Notes under the pieces: model-generated
What the model saw: the letters and a program-made list of their open reading frames with translations, nothing else
The model's database searches: none
Told to the model about the DNA's origin: nothing
Origin: an uncultured Eggerthellaceae bacterium
GTDB lineage: Bacteria; Actinomycetota; Coriobacteriia; Coriobacteriales; Eggerthellaceae
Direction: 5' to 3'
Length of the DNA stretch: 64,000 bases
Assembly: GCA_934670115.1 (NCBI GenBank)
Contig: CAKUOV010000003.1
Span: 46,963 to 110,962 of the forward strand
Made by a program: the position numbers and the translations under genes
Shown: positions 53,537 through 62,281 of the stretch, piece by piece
Layout: every line of letters starts with the position of its first letter
How positions within the stretch are numbered: position 1 is the stretch's first letter

Positions 53537-54280
53537 TTACGCCATGTCGTTGCGCGTTGCGCGCATGAGCTCGGCATTCGACTCGTGCTTCATGCGCAGC
53601 TCGTCGCGGTAGATCGTGCCCTGGTCAAACGAGGTCAAATCACTCGGGCTCTCGAACATGGTGCCCATGTCGCCGCGCTGTTGGTTCAAGGCAATGGCCT
53701 CATTCACATCGTACGGAAGAAGCGGTGTCTTCTCGCGCGGATTCCAGATCAGAGTCGCCGGCTTGGTGACCGACGGATCAGGCATGCCCAGGCAGTAGCG
53801 AACGTCGCCGTACTTGGCAATAAGCTCGTCCAGCGGACCGAAGTCCATGGCGCGCAGCGGGCAGCTCAGCGTGCAAACAGGAGCCAGGCCATCAGACAGG
53901 CGGTCAACGCACATGGTGCATTTGCTCATCTTGGTGCCCAGCTCGTCGCTTGCGAACTTGGGAGAACCATAAGGGCACGCATCGTAGCATTTGCGGCAGC
54001 CCGTGCATTTATCCTGGTCAACCAATACAGCGCCGAACTCCTCGTCCTTGTAGATGGCGCCGTTTTCGCAAGCTGCCATGCAGGAGGGATTCTCGCAATG
54101 GCCGCAGGAGAACGCCAAGGCGTGCAGGCGGGTCAGAGGAAACGTTCCCTCTTCCCATTCGTAGACGGTCATCCACTTCTCTGCGCCGGGCTCAATGCCA
54201 TTCCAGTCCTTGCAGGCAATGCTGCACGCCTGGCAGGCGTAGCAGCGATTCATGTCAAAGAAAAAACCATACTGCGTCAT
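53537..54280 (-). CDS. 4Fe-4S ferredoxin-type electron-transfer subunit
   Basis: This 247-residue protein is of the DmsB/NrfC/PhsB type with four cluster motifs: C13-x2-C16-x2-C19-x3-C23, CGHCENPSCMAAC, CTGCRKCYDAC and CTMC with CTLSC. It passes electrons to or from the molybdopterin subunit. No Tat signal or membrane helix is seen, and no DmsC-type anchor gene is nearby. The ATG lies 3 bp after the stop of the catalytic gene, with AAGGAGA inside that gene's last codons, so the two are translated together. Confidence 0.93.
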   Translation of the reverse strand: MTQYGFFFDMNRCYACQACSIACKDWNGIEPGAEKWMTVYEWEEGTFPLTRLHALAFSCGHCENPSCMAACENGAIYKDEEFGAVLVDQDKCTGCRKCYDACPYGSPKFASDELGTKMSKCTMCVDRLSDGLAPVCTLSCPLRAMDFGPLDELIAKYGDVRYCLGMPDPSVTKPATLIWNPREKTPLLPYDVNEAIALNQQRGDMGTMFESPSDLTSFDQGTIYRDELRMKHESNAELMRATRNDMA

Positions 54281-54283
54281 GAC

Positions 54284-56875
54284 TTACATCTCCTTCTCGC
54301 CCAGAGCCTGGCGAACCTTCAGGGCAACGCGCGCGCCGCGCATGCCGCCACGCTGAGCCTCGGAACCGAAGCCTTCGACATCGCCATCAGCGACTTTCTC
54401 AACGTTGACCAGGCCGGCAATAATCAAAGCACCCAAGATGTGCGGCAGGTGCGCGTCATCGAGCAGAATGTTGGGCGTGCCACGCATGTCCTGGCCGAAC
54501 TGGTTCATCTCGGCCTGCTCGCCGTTAGTCTGGAACCATGCGCCGTGATGGATGGCCGCGGTGCCGGGCATCATGCGGCTGGTCACGTAAGCCGCCATCA
54601 TCGCCTCGCCGCGATCGCTGTACACGCGGCACAAATCGCCGTCTTTGATGCCGCGCGCCTGAGCGTCAACGGCGGAAATCCACACGCCGTGGCGATAGCA
54701 GTCCTCGCGCATGAGCGGGTTGTTGTCGTTGCTGGAGTGCTGGCGGTAGACGGAGACGGGAGAAACCAAAGACAGCGGATACTTGTCCACCTTCGGGTTG
54801 TAGAAGCCGTCGTTGGACGCATGGCCGATGTCGCTTTCCAGGTAGCTGGGATGCCACACGGGCATGGGATCGAACTGTCCACGCCAACGAGTCTTGGTCA
54901 TGTCGTTGTTCTTCACAAAGTTGGAAACGAACTCTACCTTGCCCGAGGGGGTGTGGAAGGGGCTCACGCCCGCGTCCATCTGCTTCTTGAAGGCGTGGTA
55001 GGGGGCAACGGTATCGATGCGCACCACGGGATGCTCGCACATATACTCATAGGTCACCGGCTCAGTGAAGCCCAGATACTGCATGTAGCGCTCGTTGGCG
55101 GCCCACTGCTCAATGGCCTCTTTGTAGACGGCCTCTTGAGCGTCCACCCAGTGCTCGGCGTCAACGTCAAGCATGCGCGGGTTGTACTGCTCGGCCACGC
55201 CCAAGCGCTTTGCGATTTCGGTCCACACCCATTCCTTGGAGCGAACCTCGCCCGGGAAATCGGCGCCGCGACCGCAGAACGTGAAGTAGTTGCGCATGCC
55301 GTTGGGACCGGAGACGAAGCGCTGGTGGCCGTACATGTACTCGTCCATGCCCTCGAACTGCCATACGGGAGCAGGCAGGATGATGTCGCACAGCTCGGCG
55401 GTGGGCTGGTTGATGTGCCACTGGAAGCCCCAGTTGAACTCGGTGGAAGCCATGCCGCCAAAACGCTTGTTCACGTTGGAGTGGTTGTTGGCGTAGTTGT
55501 TCTCGAAGATGATCATCTGGACGTTGGGCAGCGGCGCCTCGTCATCGGGCGAGCCGATCTGATGACGGAACGTGTCTTCAGAAATCTTGCCGTCCCAGAA
55601 GTCCTTCTGCGTGGCCAGGATCTCGGTCAGGCAGTTGTTGTTGAAGAGCACGGGTACCTTGTAATCGCCCGGATTGCGCTGCCAATCAGCATGCGGGGTC
55701 ATGATGCGGCCCGGAGTGGGCAGGCAGGCACCGGTCTGGCAGCCGCCAGCAATGGCGATGTTACCGGTCATGGCCTGCAAAAGCATCGCAGCCGCAGCGG
55801 AGTAGTCGCCCAGGTGGCGCTTGGCGCAAGAGTAGAAATACTGCAGGTGAACGGGCTTGGTGGTGCCGTACAGGCGGGCGAACTCGCGGATGGTCTCGGC
55901 GGGAACAGCGCAGATGGGAGCGGCCCACTCAGGCGTCTTCTTGATGCCGTCGTCACCCTCGCCCATGCAGTAGGCGCGCCACTGCTCGAAGCCGTCCTTT
56001 TCGACCCACTGGTCAACGAATTCGTGGTCGTAGAGGTCCTCTTCGTAGAGCACCTGGGCCACGGCCAGCATCATGGCAAGGTCGGTACCGGGACGAATGG
56101 GGATCCACTGGTCGGCAAGAAGCTCAGCGGATTGCGTGTAGCGCGGATCGATGACGATCGTCTTGCAGCCGTATTCGTGGGCAAGCTGCATGTAGTAGGA
56201 GGTCTGGCCATACCAAGCAACAACGGGATCCATGCCCCACATAACCAGCAACTTGGAGTTGAACAGGTCGGATGCTTCGAAACCGGGCAGGTTGTCGTCG
56301 ATGCCCTTGGCGCACATGGGCATGTTCACGCCAATATGGAACATCTCGCCCGCCGCATGGCCGGAGCAGGAATGCTCGCCCCATGCGCCGAAGCCGGCGT
56401 TCCACCACGGAGCCAGCGGGAAGCCGTTCTTCTCAAAGCTCGGGTACTGGGAATGGAAGATGCCGTAGGGGCCGTACTTTTCCTTGATCTCCTTCATCTT
56501 GTCGGCGATGGTGTCCAGCGCCTCTTCCCAGCTAATCTGCACGAAATAGCCTTTGCCAGCACCTTTTTCACCCACGCGCTTCATGGGATGAAGAAGGCGC
56601 GTCTCGGCATAGAGCTCTTTTTTCCAGGAGTGGCCCATGGCGCACGGACGAGCCTGCACCTGGCCCTTCCAGATGTTCTCCCAGCCACAATCCTCGCGGC
56701 TGCTGTTCTTGTTGACGGAATCGTCGGGCTCGATTGCAATGATTTTGCCGTCTTTCACGTGGCAACGCAAAACGCACGCAGAGTCCCAGCAACCATTTGC
56801 GGGGCACGACGTGTAGAAGATGCGATCGCTATCGTGACGCTTGCGGCTTTCTTCAATCAGCTCTTGCTTATCCAT
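54284..56875 (-). CDS. Molybdopterin oxidoreductase, catalytic subunit (DMSO reductase family)
   Basis: This 863-residue protein belongs to the bis-MGD family (DmsA, pyrogallol transhydroxylase, acetylene hydratase and gut dehydroxylases). A Cys-rich N terminus (C24, C29, C34, C38 and C78) would hold a 4Fe-4S cluster, though the C-x4-C-x4-C spacing is not the classic C-x3-C-x3-C. GEHSCSG at 166-172 is likely the Mo-ligand region, with Ser169 or Cys170. WGMDPVVAWYG, VIDPRYTQSA, NNYANNHSN and the C-terminal dinucleotide-binding domain follow. There is no Tat signal, so it is probably cytoplasmic. The ATG at 56875 has GAGGTG upstream. The reaction is unknown. The FeS gene, two permeases and LysR are neighbours. 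Confidence 0.9.
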   Translation of the reverse strand: MDKQELIEESRKRHDSDRIFYTSCPANGCWDSACVLRCHVKDGKIIAIEPDDSVNKNSSREDCGWENIWKGQVQARPCAMGHSWKKELYAETRLLHPMKRVGEKGAGKGYFVQISWEEALDTIADKMKEIKEKYGPYGIFHSQYPSFEKNGFPLAPWWNAGFGAWGEHSCSGHAAGEMFHIGVNMPMCAKGIDDNLPGFEASDLFNSKLLVMWGMDPVVAWYGQTSYYMQLAHEYGCKTIVIDPRYTQSAELLADQWIPIRPGTDLAMMLAVAQVLYEEDLYDHEFVDQWVEKDGFEQWRAYCMGEGDDGIKKTPEWAAPICAVPAETIREFARLYGTTKPVHLQYFYSCAKRHLGDYSAAAAMLLQAMTGNIAIAGGCQTGACLPTPGRIMTPHADWQRNPGDYKVPVLFNNNCLTEILATQKDFWDGKISEDTFRHQIGSPDDEAPLPNVQMIIFENNYANNHSNVNKRFGGMASTEFNWGFQWHINQPTAELCDIILPAPVWQFEGMDEYMYGHQRFVSGPNGMRNYFTFCGRGADFPGEVRSKEWVWTEIAKRLGVAEQYNPRMLDVDAEHWVDAQEAVYKEAIEQWAANERYMQYLGFTEPVTYEYMCEHPVVRIDTVAPYHAFKKQMDAGVSPFHTPSGKVEFVSNFVKNNDMTKTRWRGQFDPMPVWHPSYLESDIGHASNDGFYNPKVDKYPLSLVSPVSVYRQHSSNDNNPLMREDCYRHGVWISAVDAQARGIKDGDLCRVYSDRGEAMMAAYVTSRMMPGTAAIHHGAWFQTNGEQAEMNQFGQDMRGTPNILLDDAHLPHILGALIIAGLVNVEKVADGDVEGFGSEAQRGGMRGARVALKVRQALGEKEM

Positions 56876-57093
56876 CAGTTCACCTCTCTCTCCGATTGCC
56901 TGGCGCGGTGCGAATGCGCAAGTTCGCACGTTTGCCAAGATTTAGTTTGCCATCCACGGCGATAATCCTCGTCCCTAGAGAGGCACCGTGGTTTGTCGCA
57001 TATAAATTACGCCGCAGGACCCGACGTGAAAACGGTTCAAGGCCGTTTGGGCGCAGTGATTGGCTTCCGCGGCTGAAACGATTTTTTACATGG
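56876..57093. other. Leader region of the molybdopterin enzyme operon
   Basis: Non-coding. It separates the start codon from the palindromic upstream sites. No clear -10/-35 pair is found. Confidence 0.35.
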
Positions 57094-57130
57094 AAAGTTA
57101 ACTTTGCAGCGGCAGTAAAGGTTGCTTTAC
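57094..57130. promoter_or_regulatory. Two palindromes upstream of the Mo-enzyme operon
   Basis: AAAGTTAACTTT (57094-57105), a perfect 12-bp palindrome, and GTAAAG-N4-CTTTAC (57115-57130) lie about 220-255 bp before the catalytic gene. They are candidate regulator sites, perhaps for the LysR protein encoded upstream. This assignment is by position only. Confidence 0.5.
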
Positions 57131-57300
57131 AGCAAAAGAAGGATTCGATGAAGATTGCGGCGTTTTCAGCGCAACTGCCGCTTGCAGCCGATTCGGTACC
57201 GTCTGTATGCGAAAAGCAGCCGTTTACCGCGAACGACTGCTTTAGCACGCCTTGAGAGAGCCGTTTCGAAAGACAAAAAATTGCAAGCGGGGACAAAAAG

Positions 57301-57424
57301 AGGATGCGCCGCGAAGAGAGGGGGAGGAGGGGAAGCGGCGCATCCTAGAAGGAAGAATATGTAAGAATCGAAGATTGTTCGCTTTGCACGGACGGGCTGC
57401 GCATTCCACCCGTGCAAAGCGAAC
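57301..57424. other. Two strong hairpins between LysR and Mo-enzyme genes
   Basis: AGGATGCGCCGC/GCGGCGCATCCT (57301-57346) and GTTCGCTTTGCACGG/CCGTGCAAAGCGAAC (57377-57424) are 12- and 15-bp perfect stems. Neither has a good T-tract. They may be RNA processing or regulatory structures. Confidence 0.65.
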
Positions 57425-57582
57425 CGAGCTGTCTGCAGGGGGTTTGCGGCGCTCGTTCTTGCTGGATAAAACAATAGTCGCATTAAGAGCGCCGGAGAAG
57501 AGTCTTCATAGAAATGGCTGTCAGAATTAGCTTATGCAGCTGATAAGTTTTTCTACCTGAACAGAACACCGCCCCTATCTGC

Positions 57583-57614
57583 AAGAAAAAGCTGCACCCC
57601 CGAAGGGATGCAGC
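57583..57614 (-). terminator. Terminator of the LysR gene
   Basis: On the minus strand GCTGCATCCC, a TTCG tetraloop and GGGGTGCAGC are followed by TTTTTCTT. It lies about 62 bp after the stop at 57676, so LysR is transcribed separately from the Mo-enzyme genes. Confidence 0.92.
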
Positions 57615-57675
57615 GAAGCAGCACACTATTGAGGCACGAAGCAAACGTTCAGACCAACAAGCAATTACCTCACTA

Positions 57676-58590
57676 TCATTTAAAATAGCCCGACGGAAGA
57701 TTCTCCCGCACAAAATCTTTGAACTCCAACGCCAAGGGAGAAATCACATGGTCGGTATGCCACGAAACGTCAACAGGATACAGCATAGGATCGGTATCAA
57801 CCTCGAACCACAACAGCCCGGCATCGTGCTTGTAGCGCTCCATAATGCATTCAGGAACCGTCCCCCAGCCAAGACCTGCGCGCACGCCATTGATCATTGC
57901 CTCATGGGTATCGAAGCGCGCAACCATGTTGTGATCGGACAGCGAAATGCCGTAGCGCTCACGAAAATGCCTGTTCCCCACCATATGGCGCCCCGAATTC
58001 CATTCGTAAATGATCATGGGCCACTGCAAAAGCTTGCTTATGGGCACAGGCTGCGGCGTGCAATCATAAGGCGCTTTCATGGGTGCAACAAAGCAAAGCT
58101 TTTTGTACCCCAAGGTTTCACGCGATATTTCGTCCTCGATGGGCTGATTCTCCAATAGGGCAAAATCGAGCTTTCCGCTTTTCAGTTTCGAAATAAGCTC
58201 GGGCTCATAGCCCGCGTCCAAATGAACCATCGCTTCAGGGTGAATATCGTGGAACTTCTTCACCAAACGGGGCAAAAGCTCAACGCCGTCGTTCAAGCTC
58301 ATGCCAACTTCGATAGTCGAATCAAAATGCTCGTCCACCGCAGCAAGCTCCGACGCCATGGCATTTTCAAATTTTTGGATCTTCTTCGCAAACTTTATAA
58401 CGATAGCGCCCGCCGTGGTGGGAGAAACACCCGACGACGTGCGATTAAACAATTGCGTTCCGTATCGCTGCTCAACATTAGTCAAGCGCTGCGAAAGCCC
58501 TGGGCGCGACATATACAAACGCTCAGCCGCCTGCGATAAACTGCGCGTCTCGGCAACAGTCAAAATCACTTCGATATCATCAAGCTGCAT
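57676..58590 (-). CDS. LysR-family transcriptional regulator
   Basis: This 304-residue regulator has an N-terminal HTH (VAETRSLSQAAERLYMSRPGLSQRL) and a LysR substrate-binding domain (TIEVGMSLNDGVELLP and FALLENQPIEDE). LysR proteins respond to small effectors and often control neighbouring genes. The strong terminator behind it means it is not in the same transcript as the Mo-enzyme genes but could control them through the palindromes at 57094-57130. The ATG follows GGGGAG. Confidence 0.93.
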   Translation of the reverse strand: MQLDDIEVILTVAETRSLSQAAERLYMSRPGLSQRLTNVEQRYGTQLFNRTSSGVSPTTAGAIVIKFAKKIQKFENAMASELAAVDEHFDSTIEVGMSLNDGVELLPRLVKKFHDIHPEAMVHLDAGYEPELISKLKSGKLDFALLENQPIEDEISRETLGYKKLCFVAPMKAPYDCTPQPVPISKLLQWPMIIYEWNSGRHMVGNRHFRERYGISLSDHNMVARFDTHEAMINGVRAGLGWGTVPECIMERYKHDAGLLWFEVDTDPMLYPVDVSWHTDHVISPLALEFKDFVRENLPSGYFK

Positions 58591-58698
58591 GACGTCTCCC
58601 CTTCTGTCTGCGTCTTTAGATTTCTCCCGACTGCATTGTACCCCGTATTAGCGATAGATGGACGCCACTAAATTCCCCCAGACGAAAATTCAAGGGAA

Positions 58699-58857
58699 AA
58701 ACTCTCAAGAATCGTCGATTTTTAGTCATGTCGAAGGCGCTTCTGGGTAAAAACCAGCCACTTCCCCTCCCCTGAAAATCGCGCCCCTGGGAAATACAAA
58801 CGGCGCACCCAAACCGAGCGCGCCATTTGACTAAAAATCGAAAGAAGTTGAGAGTTT
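58699..58857. repeat. MITE-like element, family 2 copy C
   Basis: Terminal arms at 58699-58728 and 58828-58857 match those of copy A. The interior again holds the hairpin (GGCGCAC ... GCGCGCC). The right arm overlaps the stop codon of the MATE gene. Confidence 0.82.
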
Positions 58858-60349
58858 ATGCCGCACCCGCAGGTGCAGCCCCCGGGAACGCAGCGAAATC
58901 GGCAGGCAGCTGGTCAACGGGCTCTCCCGCCGCAACGGCATCATCGCGCCACCTACGGACCTTGCGCACCTCGTGCACCATAAAGAACACGGTCACGCAA
59001 ATGCTCGCGAAGTCCGCCGTGGGCAAGCACGCCATAATACTCTCCAGGCCCGTAAAGCCAAGCAGTTGCATATACACCGGCGGCAGGAATAAGTACATGG
59101 GAATCAGGAACAGGATCTGGCGCGTCATCTCCAAAACGGCACTCTTGATAGGCTGACCGCTGCTTTGGAAGTAGCTGGAGCCCATAATCTGGAAGCCCAC
59201 GGGGCCCAGGAAAATGCACATAACGCCCAGCGCCTGAACCGCAATGTCGAAGCCTTCGTTCTTCACGCCGAAAATGCTCACAATAGGACCCGGGATAAGG
59301 AACGCGCACGCCGTGAAGATGAAGCCGACAATCATGCAAGCGATAATAGACCACTTCAGCGTTGCAAGAACGCGATTCCACAGCTTCGCGCCGAAATTGA
59401 AGCCGATGATGGGCTGCGCGGCAATCATGATGCCCAGCATGGGCGTGAACGCAAACGACGTGGCTTTCATGGCAATGCCCAACGCCGCCAGTGCGGTATC
59501 AACCGACACGCCATCCACCAGGGCATATTCAGCAACAACCATGTTAAAGACCAAGCTCACGCACATCGAACCCACTTGCGTGATAAACGATGCAATGCCC
59601 ATAACCAGAATGCGGCCGATCAGGCGAATCTCCGGCGCCAGGTTCTTAAGACGCAAACGGAACGCCGCCGTCTTTACGAAAATGAAGTATGCCATGGTCG
59701 GAACCATGCCGCACGCCTGGCCCAACACCGTTGCCCAAGCACTGCCAACAACGCCCCAACCCCACACCATAACAAACAGGTAGTTCAAAACAATGCAGGC
59801 CAGCGTGCCCACGCCTTGCGTAATCATTGCAAGGTTCGGACGACCCGCCGTGCGTAGGAAGTTGCCCACGCCCATGCCCAGCGCTTGGAACACGAAGCCG
59901 CAGCAAATGATCTGGAGGAAGGCCTGCGTTGATTCGCGCAGGTCAGCAGGGGTCGATATGACTCCCAAAATGAAATCAATACCGAAGACGGAAGTAATCG
60001 CAACAAGAACGGCAATCGCCAACAGCAGGAAAACGGTGTTGCCCAACGTCTTCTCTACGCGATCCATCTTGCCTTCGCCCATTTGAATTGCCGCCAGCGC
60101 ATTACCGCCCTGACCAGCCAAAAGAGCAAGTCCCAAAAGCAGCGTCATAACGGGAAACGCCAACGTTGCCACCGCAGCGCCCGCATCGCCCACCGAATGC
60201 TGCAAAAATGCGGTGTCAATAATGTTGTACAGCGTATTGAACGCCATGCCAATAACAGCAGGAATGGCGAACTCCACAAGCAGCTTGCCAATTCTTTCAC
60301 GGCCCAAACGCGTAGGGTCGTTTTTCTGCATCATCTTCTCTTCTGTCAT
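58856..60349 (-). CDS. MATE-family efflux transporter
   Basis: This 497-residue membrane protein has about 12 hydrophobic segments and the MATE layout, with PAVIGMAFNTLYNIIDTAFLQHSVGDAGAAV near the start and GFNFGAKLWNRVLATLKWS in the middle. MATE proteins export cationic drugs or metabolites using Na+ or H+. The start at 60349 (MTEEKMMQKN) is chosen, as residues further upstream are not family-like. Its last codon lies inside a family 2 repeat, which thus supplies the 3' untranslated sequence. Confidence 0.9.
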   Translation of the reverse strand: MTEEKMMQKNDPTRLGRERIGKLLVEFAIPAVIGMAFNTLYNIIDTAFLQHSVGDAGAAVATLAFPVMTLLLGLALLAGQGGNALAAIQMGEGKMDRVEKTLGNTVFLLLAIAVLVAITSVFGIDFILGVISTPADLRESTQAFLQIICCGFVFQALGMGVGNFLRTAGRPNLAMITQGVGTLACIVLNYLFVMVWGWGVVGSAWATVLGQACGMVPTMAYFIFVKTAAFRLRLKNLAPEIRLIGRILVMGIASFITQVGSMCVSLVFNMVVAEYALVDGVSVDTALAALGIAMKATSFAFTPMLGIMIAAQPIIGFNFGAKLWNRVLATLKWSIIACMIVGFIFTACAFLIPGPIVSIFGVKNEGFDIAVQALGVMCIFLGPVGFQIMGSSYFQSSGQPIKSAVLEMTRQILFLIPMYLFLPPVYMQLLGFTGLESIMACLPTADFASICVTVFFMVHEVRKVRRWRDDAVAAGEPVDQLPADFAAFPGAAPAGAA

Positions 60350-60495
60350 CGTCCCGTTCTTCCAAACTCTCTCATACGCGCGCACGCTCGCGAAGCTTTA
60401 CGCCACGCGCACGGCACTCCCAACCTGCGCGCCGCCGCCCGTTTTTCGCGCCGGGCATGCGGATGTCGCAGGGTTTCCACTTCCCGCCGCGCGTC

Positions 60496-61161
60496 CTATG
60501 CGCGCTCATGCAGGGCGGCAACCACTTTTTTCGCCGCCTGCGTTATGGACGTCTTTTCCACATCGACCGTGATTTCGGCCCACTTTTCATACAAAGGAAG
60601 ACGCTCCTCATAAAGGTCAGCCAAGCTCATACCCATGCCGCCCTTCATGACAACACCGCGTTCCTGCAGATCACCCAAACGATTCGCAAGCTCTTTGTAG
60701 GAAATTTGCAAATACACCACCGTTCCAATGCTTCGCAGATGCTCCATTGCCTGATCGGAGTAAACGGCACTGCCGCCCGTGGCAATAATCGTTCGATGCG
60801 CATTGATTTCCTGCAAATCCTGATTTTCCACGTCAAGAAAGCCCTGCGGACCATGCTCGTTGATAAGCGTCTGTAGCGTTTTCCCGTGCTTGTTTTGAAT
60901 GACCAGGTCGGCATCAAGAAAGTCGTAGTTCAAGATTTTCGCCAAAACAACTCCCAGCGTCGATTTCCCCGCGCCCGGCATGCCAATAAGCACAATGTTA
61001 TCAGCCGCGCTGCAAGACTCATCCCCGCCGCAGGCCGCCTGAGCGTCCGAATCGCATGCGCCGCAAAGCGTGTCGGCAGGGGCTTTGGGAGCGCCGTTGC
61101 AGAGCGCAACATTGACACCCGCATCGGAAGCTGCGAGTTCGCCGGGATTTTCTTCAACCAC
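60496..61161 (-). CDS. aroK: Shikimate kinase
   Basis: This 221-residue protein has the P-loop LIGMPGAGKST, DADLVIQ (the shikimate-binding DxD region), TGGSAVY and a lid region with ERLPLYEKWA. It phosphorylates shikimate in aromatic amino acid synthesis. A Cys/Ala-rich extension of about 50 residues precedes the domain; normal length is about 170. The GTG at 61161 has GGAAGG nine bases upstream; a TTG nine codons earlier overlaps that site. Confidence 0.85.
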   Translation of the reverse strand: MVEENPGELAASDAGVNVALCNGAPKAPADTLCGACDSDAQAACGGDESCSAADNIVLIGMPGAGKSTLGVVLAKILNYDFLDADLVIQNKHGKTLQTLINEHGPQGFLDVENQDLQEINAHRTIIATGGSAVYSDQAMEHLRSIGTVVYLQISYKELANRLGDLQERGVVMKGGMGMSLADLYEERLPLYEKWAEITVDVEKTSITQAAKKVVAALHERA

Positions 61162-61188
61162 GTGCCATTTCCTTCCTTGTTTTGTCAA

Positions 61189-61477
61189 TCTGTATACATA
61201 GCATGCGAACAGGGCGCAGGCAACAAGAAACAGGCAAAGGCATACTATCCGTTGATAAGGGGAACGACAAAAGCGAGCAAATCCACCGAACGAACAAATC
61301 CTTCGTTCGAATACGCTTGCAAGGAAGTTGGCATGAACCCGCCGAAGGCGCCAAGCAAACGCGCCGCAAGCCGCGAGAAAAGGGCAAGATGGTAGCGATC
61401 AGCTCGCGAAAAGGTTCGGAAATCCCTCCTTCAGCTTCCGAAATTTGCACTATTTTTCAAAATCGCAAAAATTGTCT
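61189..61477. other. Intergenic stretch before the tRNA gene
   Basis: An open frame of about 99 codons (61182-61481) has no ribosome site or family character and is not called. Nothing else is seen. Confidence 0.4.
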
Positions 61478-61505
61478 TTGAATCTGACGATTGGTTTGCT
61501 AAAAT
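61478..61505 (+). promoter_or_regulatory. Promoter of tRNA-Ser(GCU)
   Basis: TTGAAT (61478-61483), a 16-bp spacer and TAAAAT (61500-61505), 20 bp before the tRNA. Confidence 0.65.
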
Positions 61506-61524
61506 TGCGGATACGCATGGTCAT

Positions 61525-61615
61525 GGAGAGCTGTCCGAGAGGCCGAAGGAGCACGCCTGCTAAGCGTGTATACCCCATAAGGGTATCTGGGGTTCAAATC
61601 CCCAGCTCTCCGCCA
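61525..61615 (+). tRNA. tRNA-Ser (anticodon GCU)
   Basis: A 91-nt class II tRNA. The acceptor stem GGAGAGC pairs with GCTCTCC, discriminator G is followed by an encoded CCA. The anticodon loop CTGCTAA gives GCU (reads AGC/AGU). A long variable arm and the T-arm GGTTCAAATCC are present. Confidence 0.97.
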
Positions 61616-61679
61616 CGCGTCTTTTTTATTTTAGGCGGCTTTTTCAAACGGCTTTCAAAGCAAAGAAATCAGGTGCGCT

Positions 61680-62081
61680 ATGTTCCTCATTCGCCTGACA
61701 CGCATTGTTCCCTTTGTGATTTTCCTTGCTATTCTTGCCGTTATTATCTACCTTATCGCGCGATTCCGCTTTCCTTCTGCTCGCGCGAAGCAAATCGTCA
61801 TCGACTTTTTCACCGTTATCTGCGTTGTGCTCTGCATAGGGCTGGCGCTTATCACACTGCTTACCGTGCTTGACAAAAACACGTTTGCCGTTGAGATTTT
61901 CGGAAGCTTTTTAGCCGCAGCAGTGCTCGGGCTCATTGTTGTTCGCATTTGCAACTGGAGTTTCCTGAAGAAGTATCCGCAGTACAAACATCGCCCCGAC
62001 GAGGCATTTGTCTATACCACGTGGCGCAAAATCAAGGATTTCCTGCGCAACCTTAAGAACAACCAGCCGCCCATTCGTTAG
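61680..62081 (+). CDS. Small membrane protein of unknown function
   Basis: This 133-residue protein has three likely membrane helices (about 8-28, 41-62 and 73-90) and a basic cytoplasmic tail rich in Lys/Arg/Tyr. It was not recognised. The ATG has AGGTG upstream. It lies directly after tRNA-Ser(GCU), and its stop codon is in the loop of the terminator hairpin. Confidence 0.7.
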   Translation: MFLIRLTRIVPFVIFLAILAVIIYLIARFRFPSARAKQIVIDFFTVICVVLCIGLALITLLTVLDKNTFAVEIFGSFLAAAVLGLIVVRICNWSFLKKYPQYKHRPDEAFVYTTWRKIKDFLRNLKNNQPPIR

Positions 62082-62095
62082 GCGGCTGGTTTTTT
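62061..62095 (+). terminator. Terminator overlapping the end of the small membrane protein gene
   Basis: AACCAGCCGCC and GGCGGCTGGTT form an 11-bp perfect stem followed by five more T. The coding sequence, including the stop codon at 62079-62081, runs through the left arm and loop. Confidence 0.9.
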
Positions 62096-62163
62096 CTCTG
62101 GCGTGCGGAGAGACACGAAACGCGCTGCTGCTGGACTTATCATCAATCAAAGATGCGAAGGGG

Positions 62164-62212
62164 CGTATCCCCCCCCCTCTCTCTCCGGCGCGCGCCGAGA
62201 GGGAGGGATACG
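62164..62212. terminator. Hairpin downstream of ispE (terminator candidate)
   Basis: CGTATCCC and GGGATACG with CTCTC/GAGAG inside form a long stem containing a run of nine C. It lies about 70-118 bp after the ispE stop. T-rich sequence is lacking, so termination is uncertain. Confidence 0.45.
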
Positions 62213-62281
62213 GAGCCTTCCCGAGCGAGCGGCGAAGCACAAATCGTACCGCTACTTGAAACCAAACACGAAACTCGAAAG

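Noticed and set aside
57166..57483. Minus-strand open frame of about 105 codons in the LysR/Mo-enzyme gap
   Set aside because: It runs through two perfect hairpins, lacks a ribosome site and has a low-complexity composition.
61182..61481. Open frame of about 99 codons before tRNA-Ser(GCU)
   Set aside because: No ribosome site, very charged and unlike any family, and it overlaps the aroK start region and the tRNA promoter.
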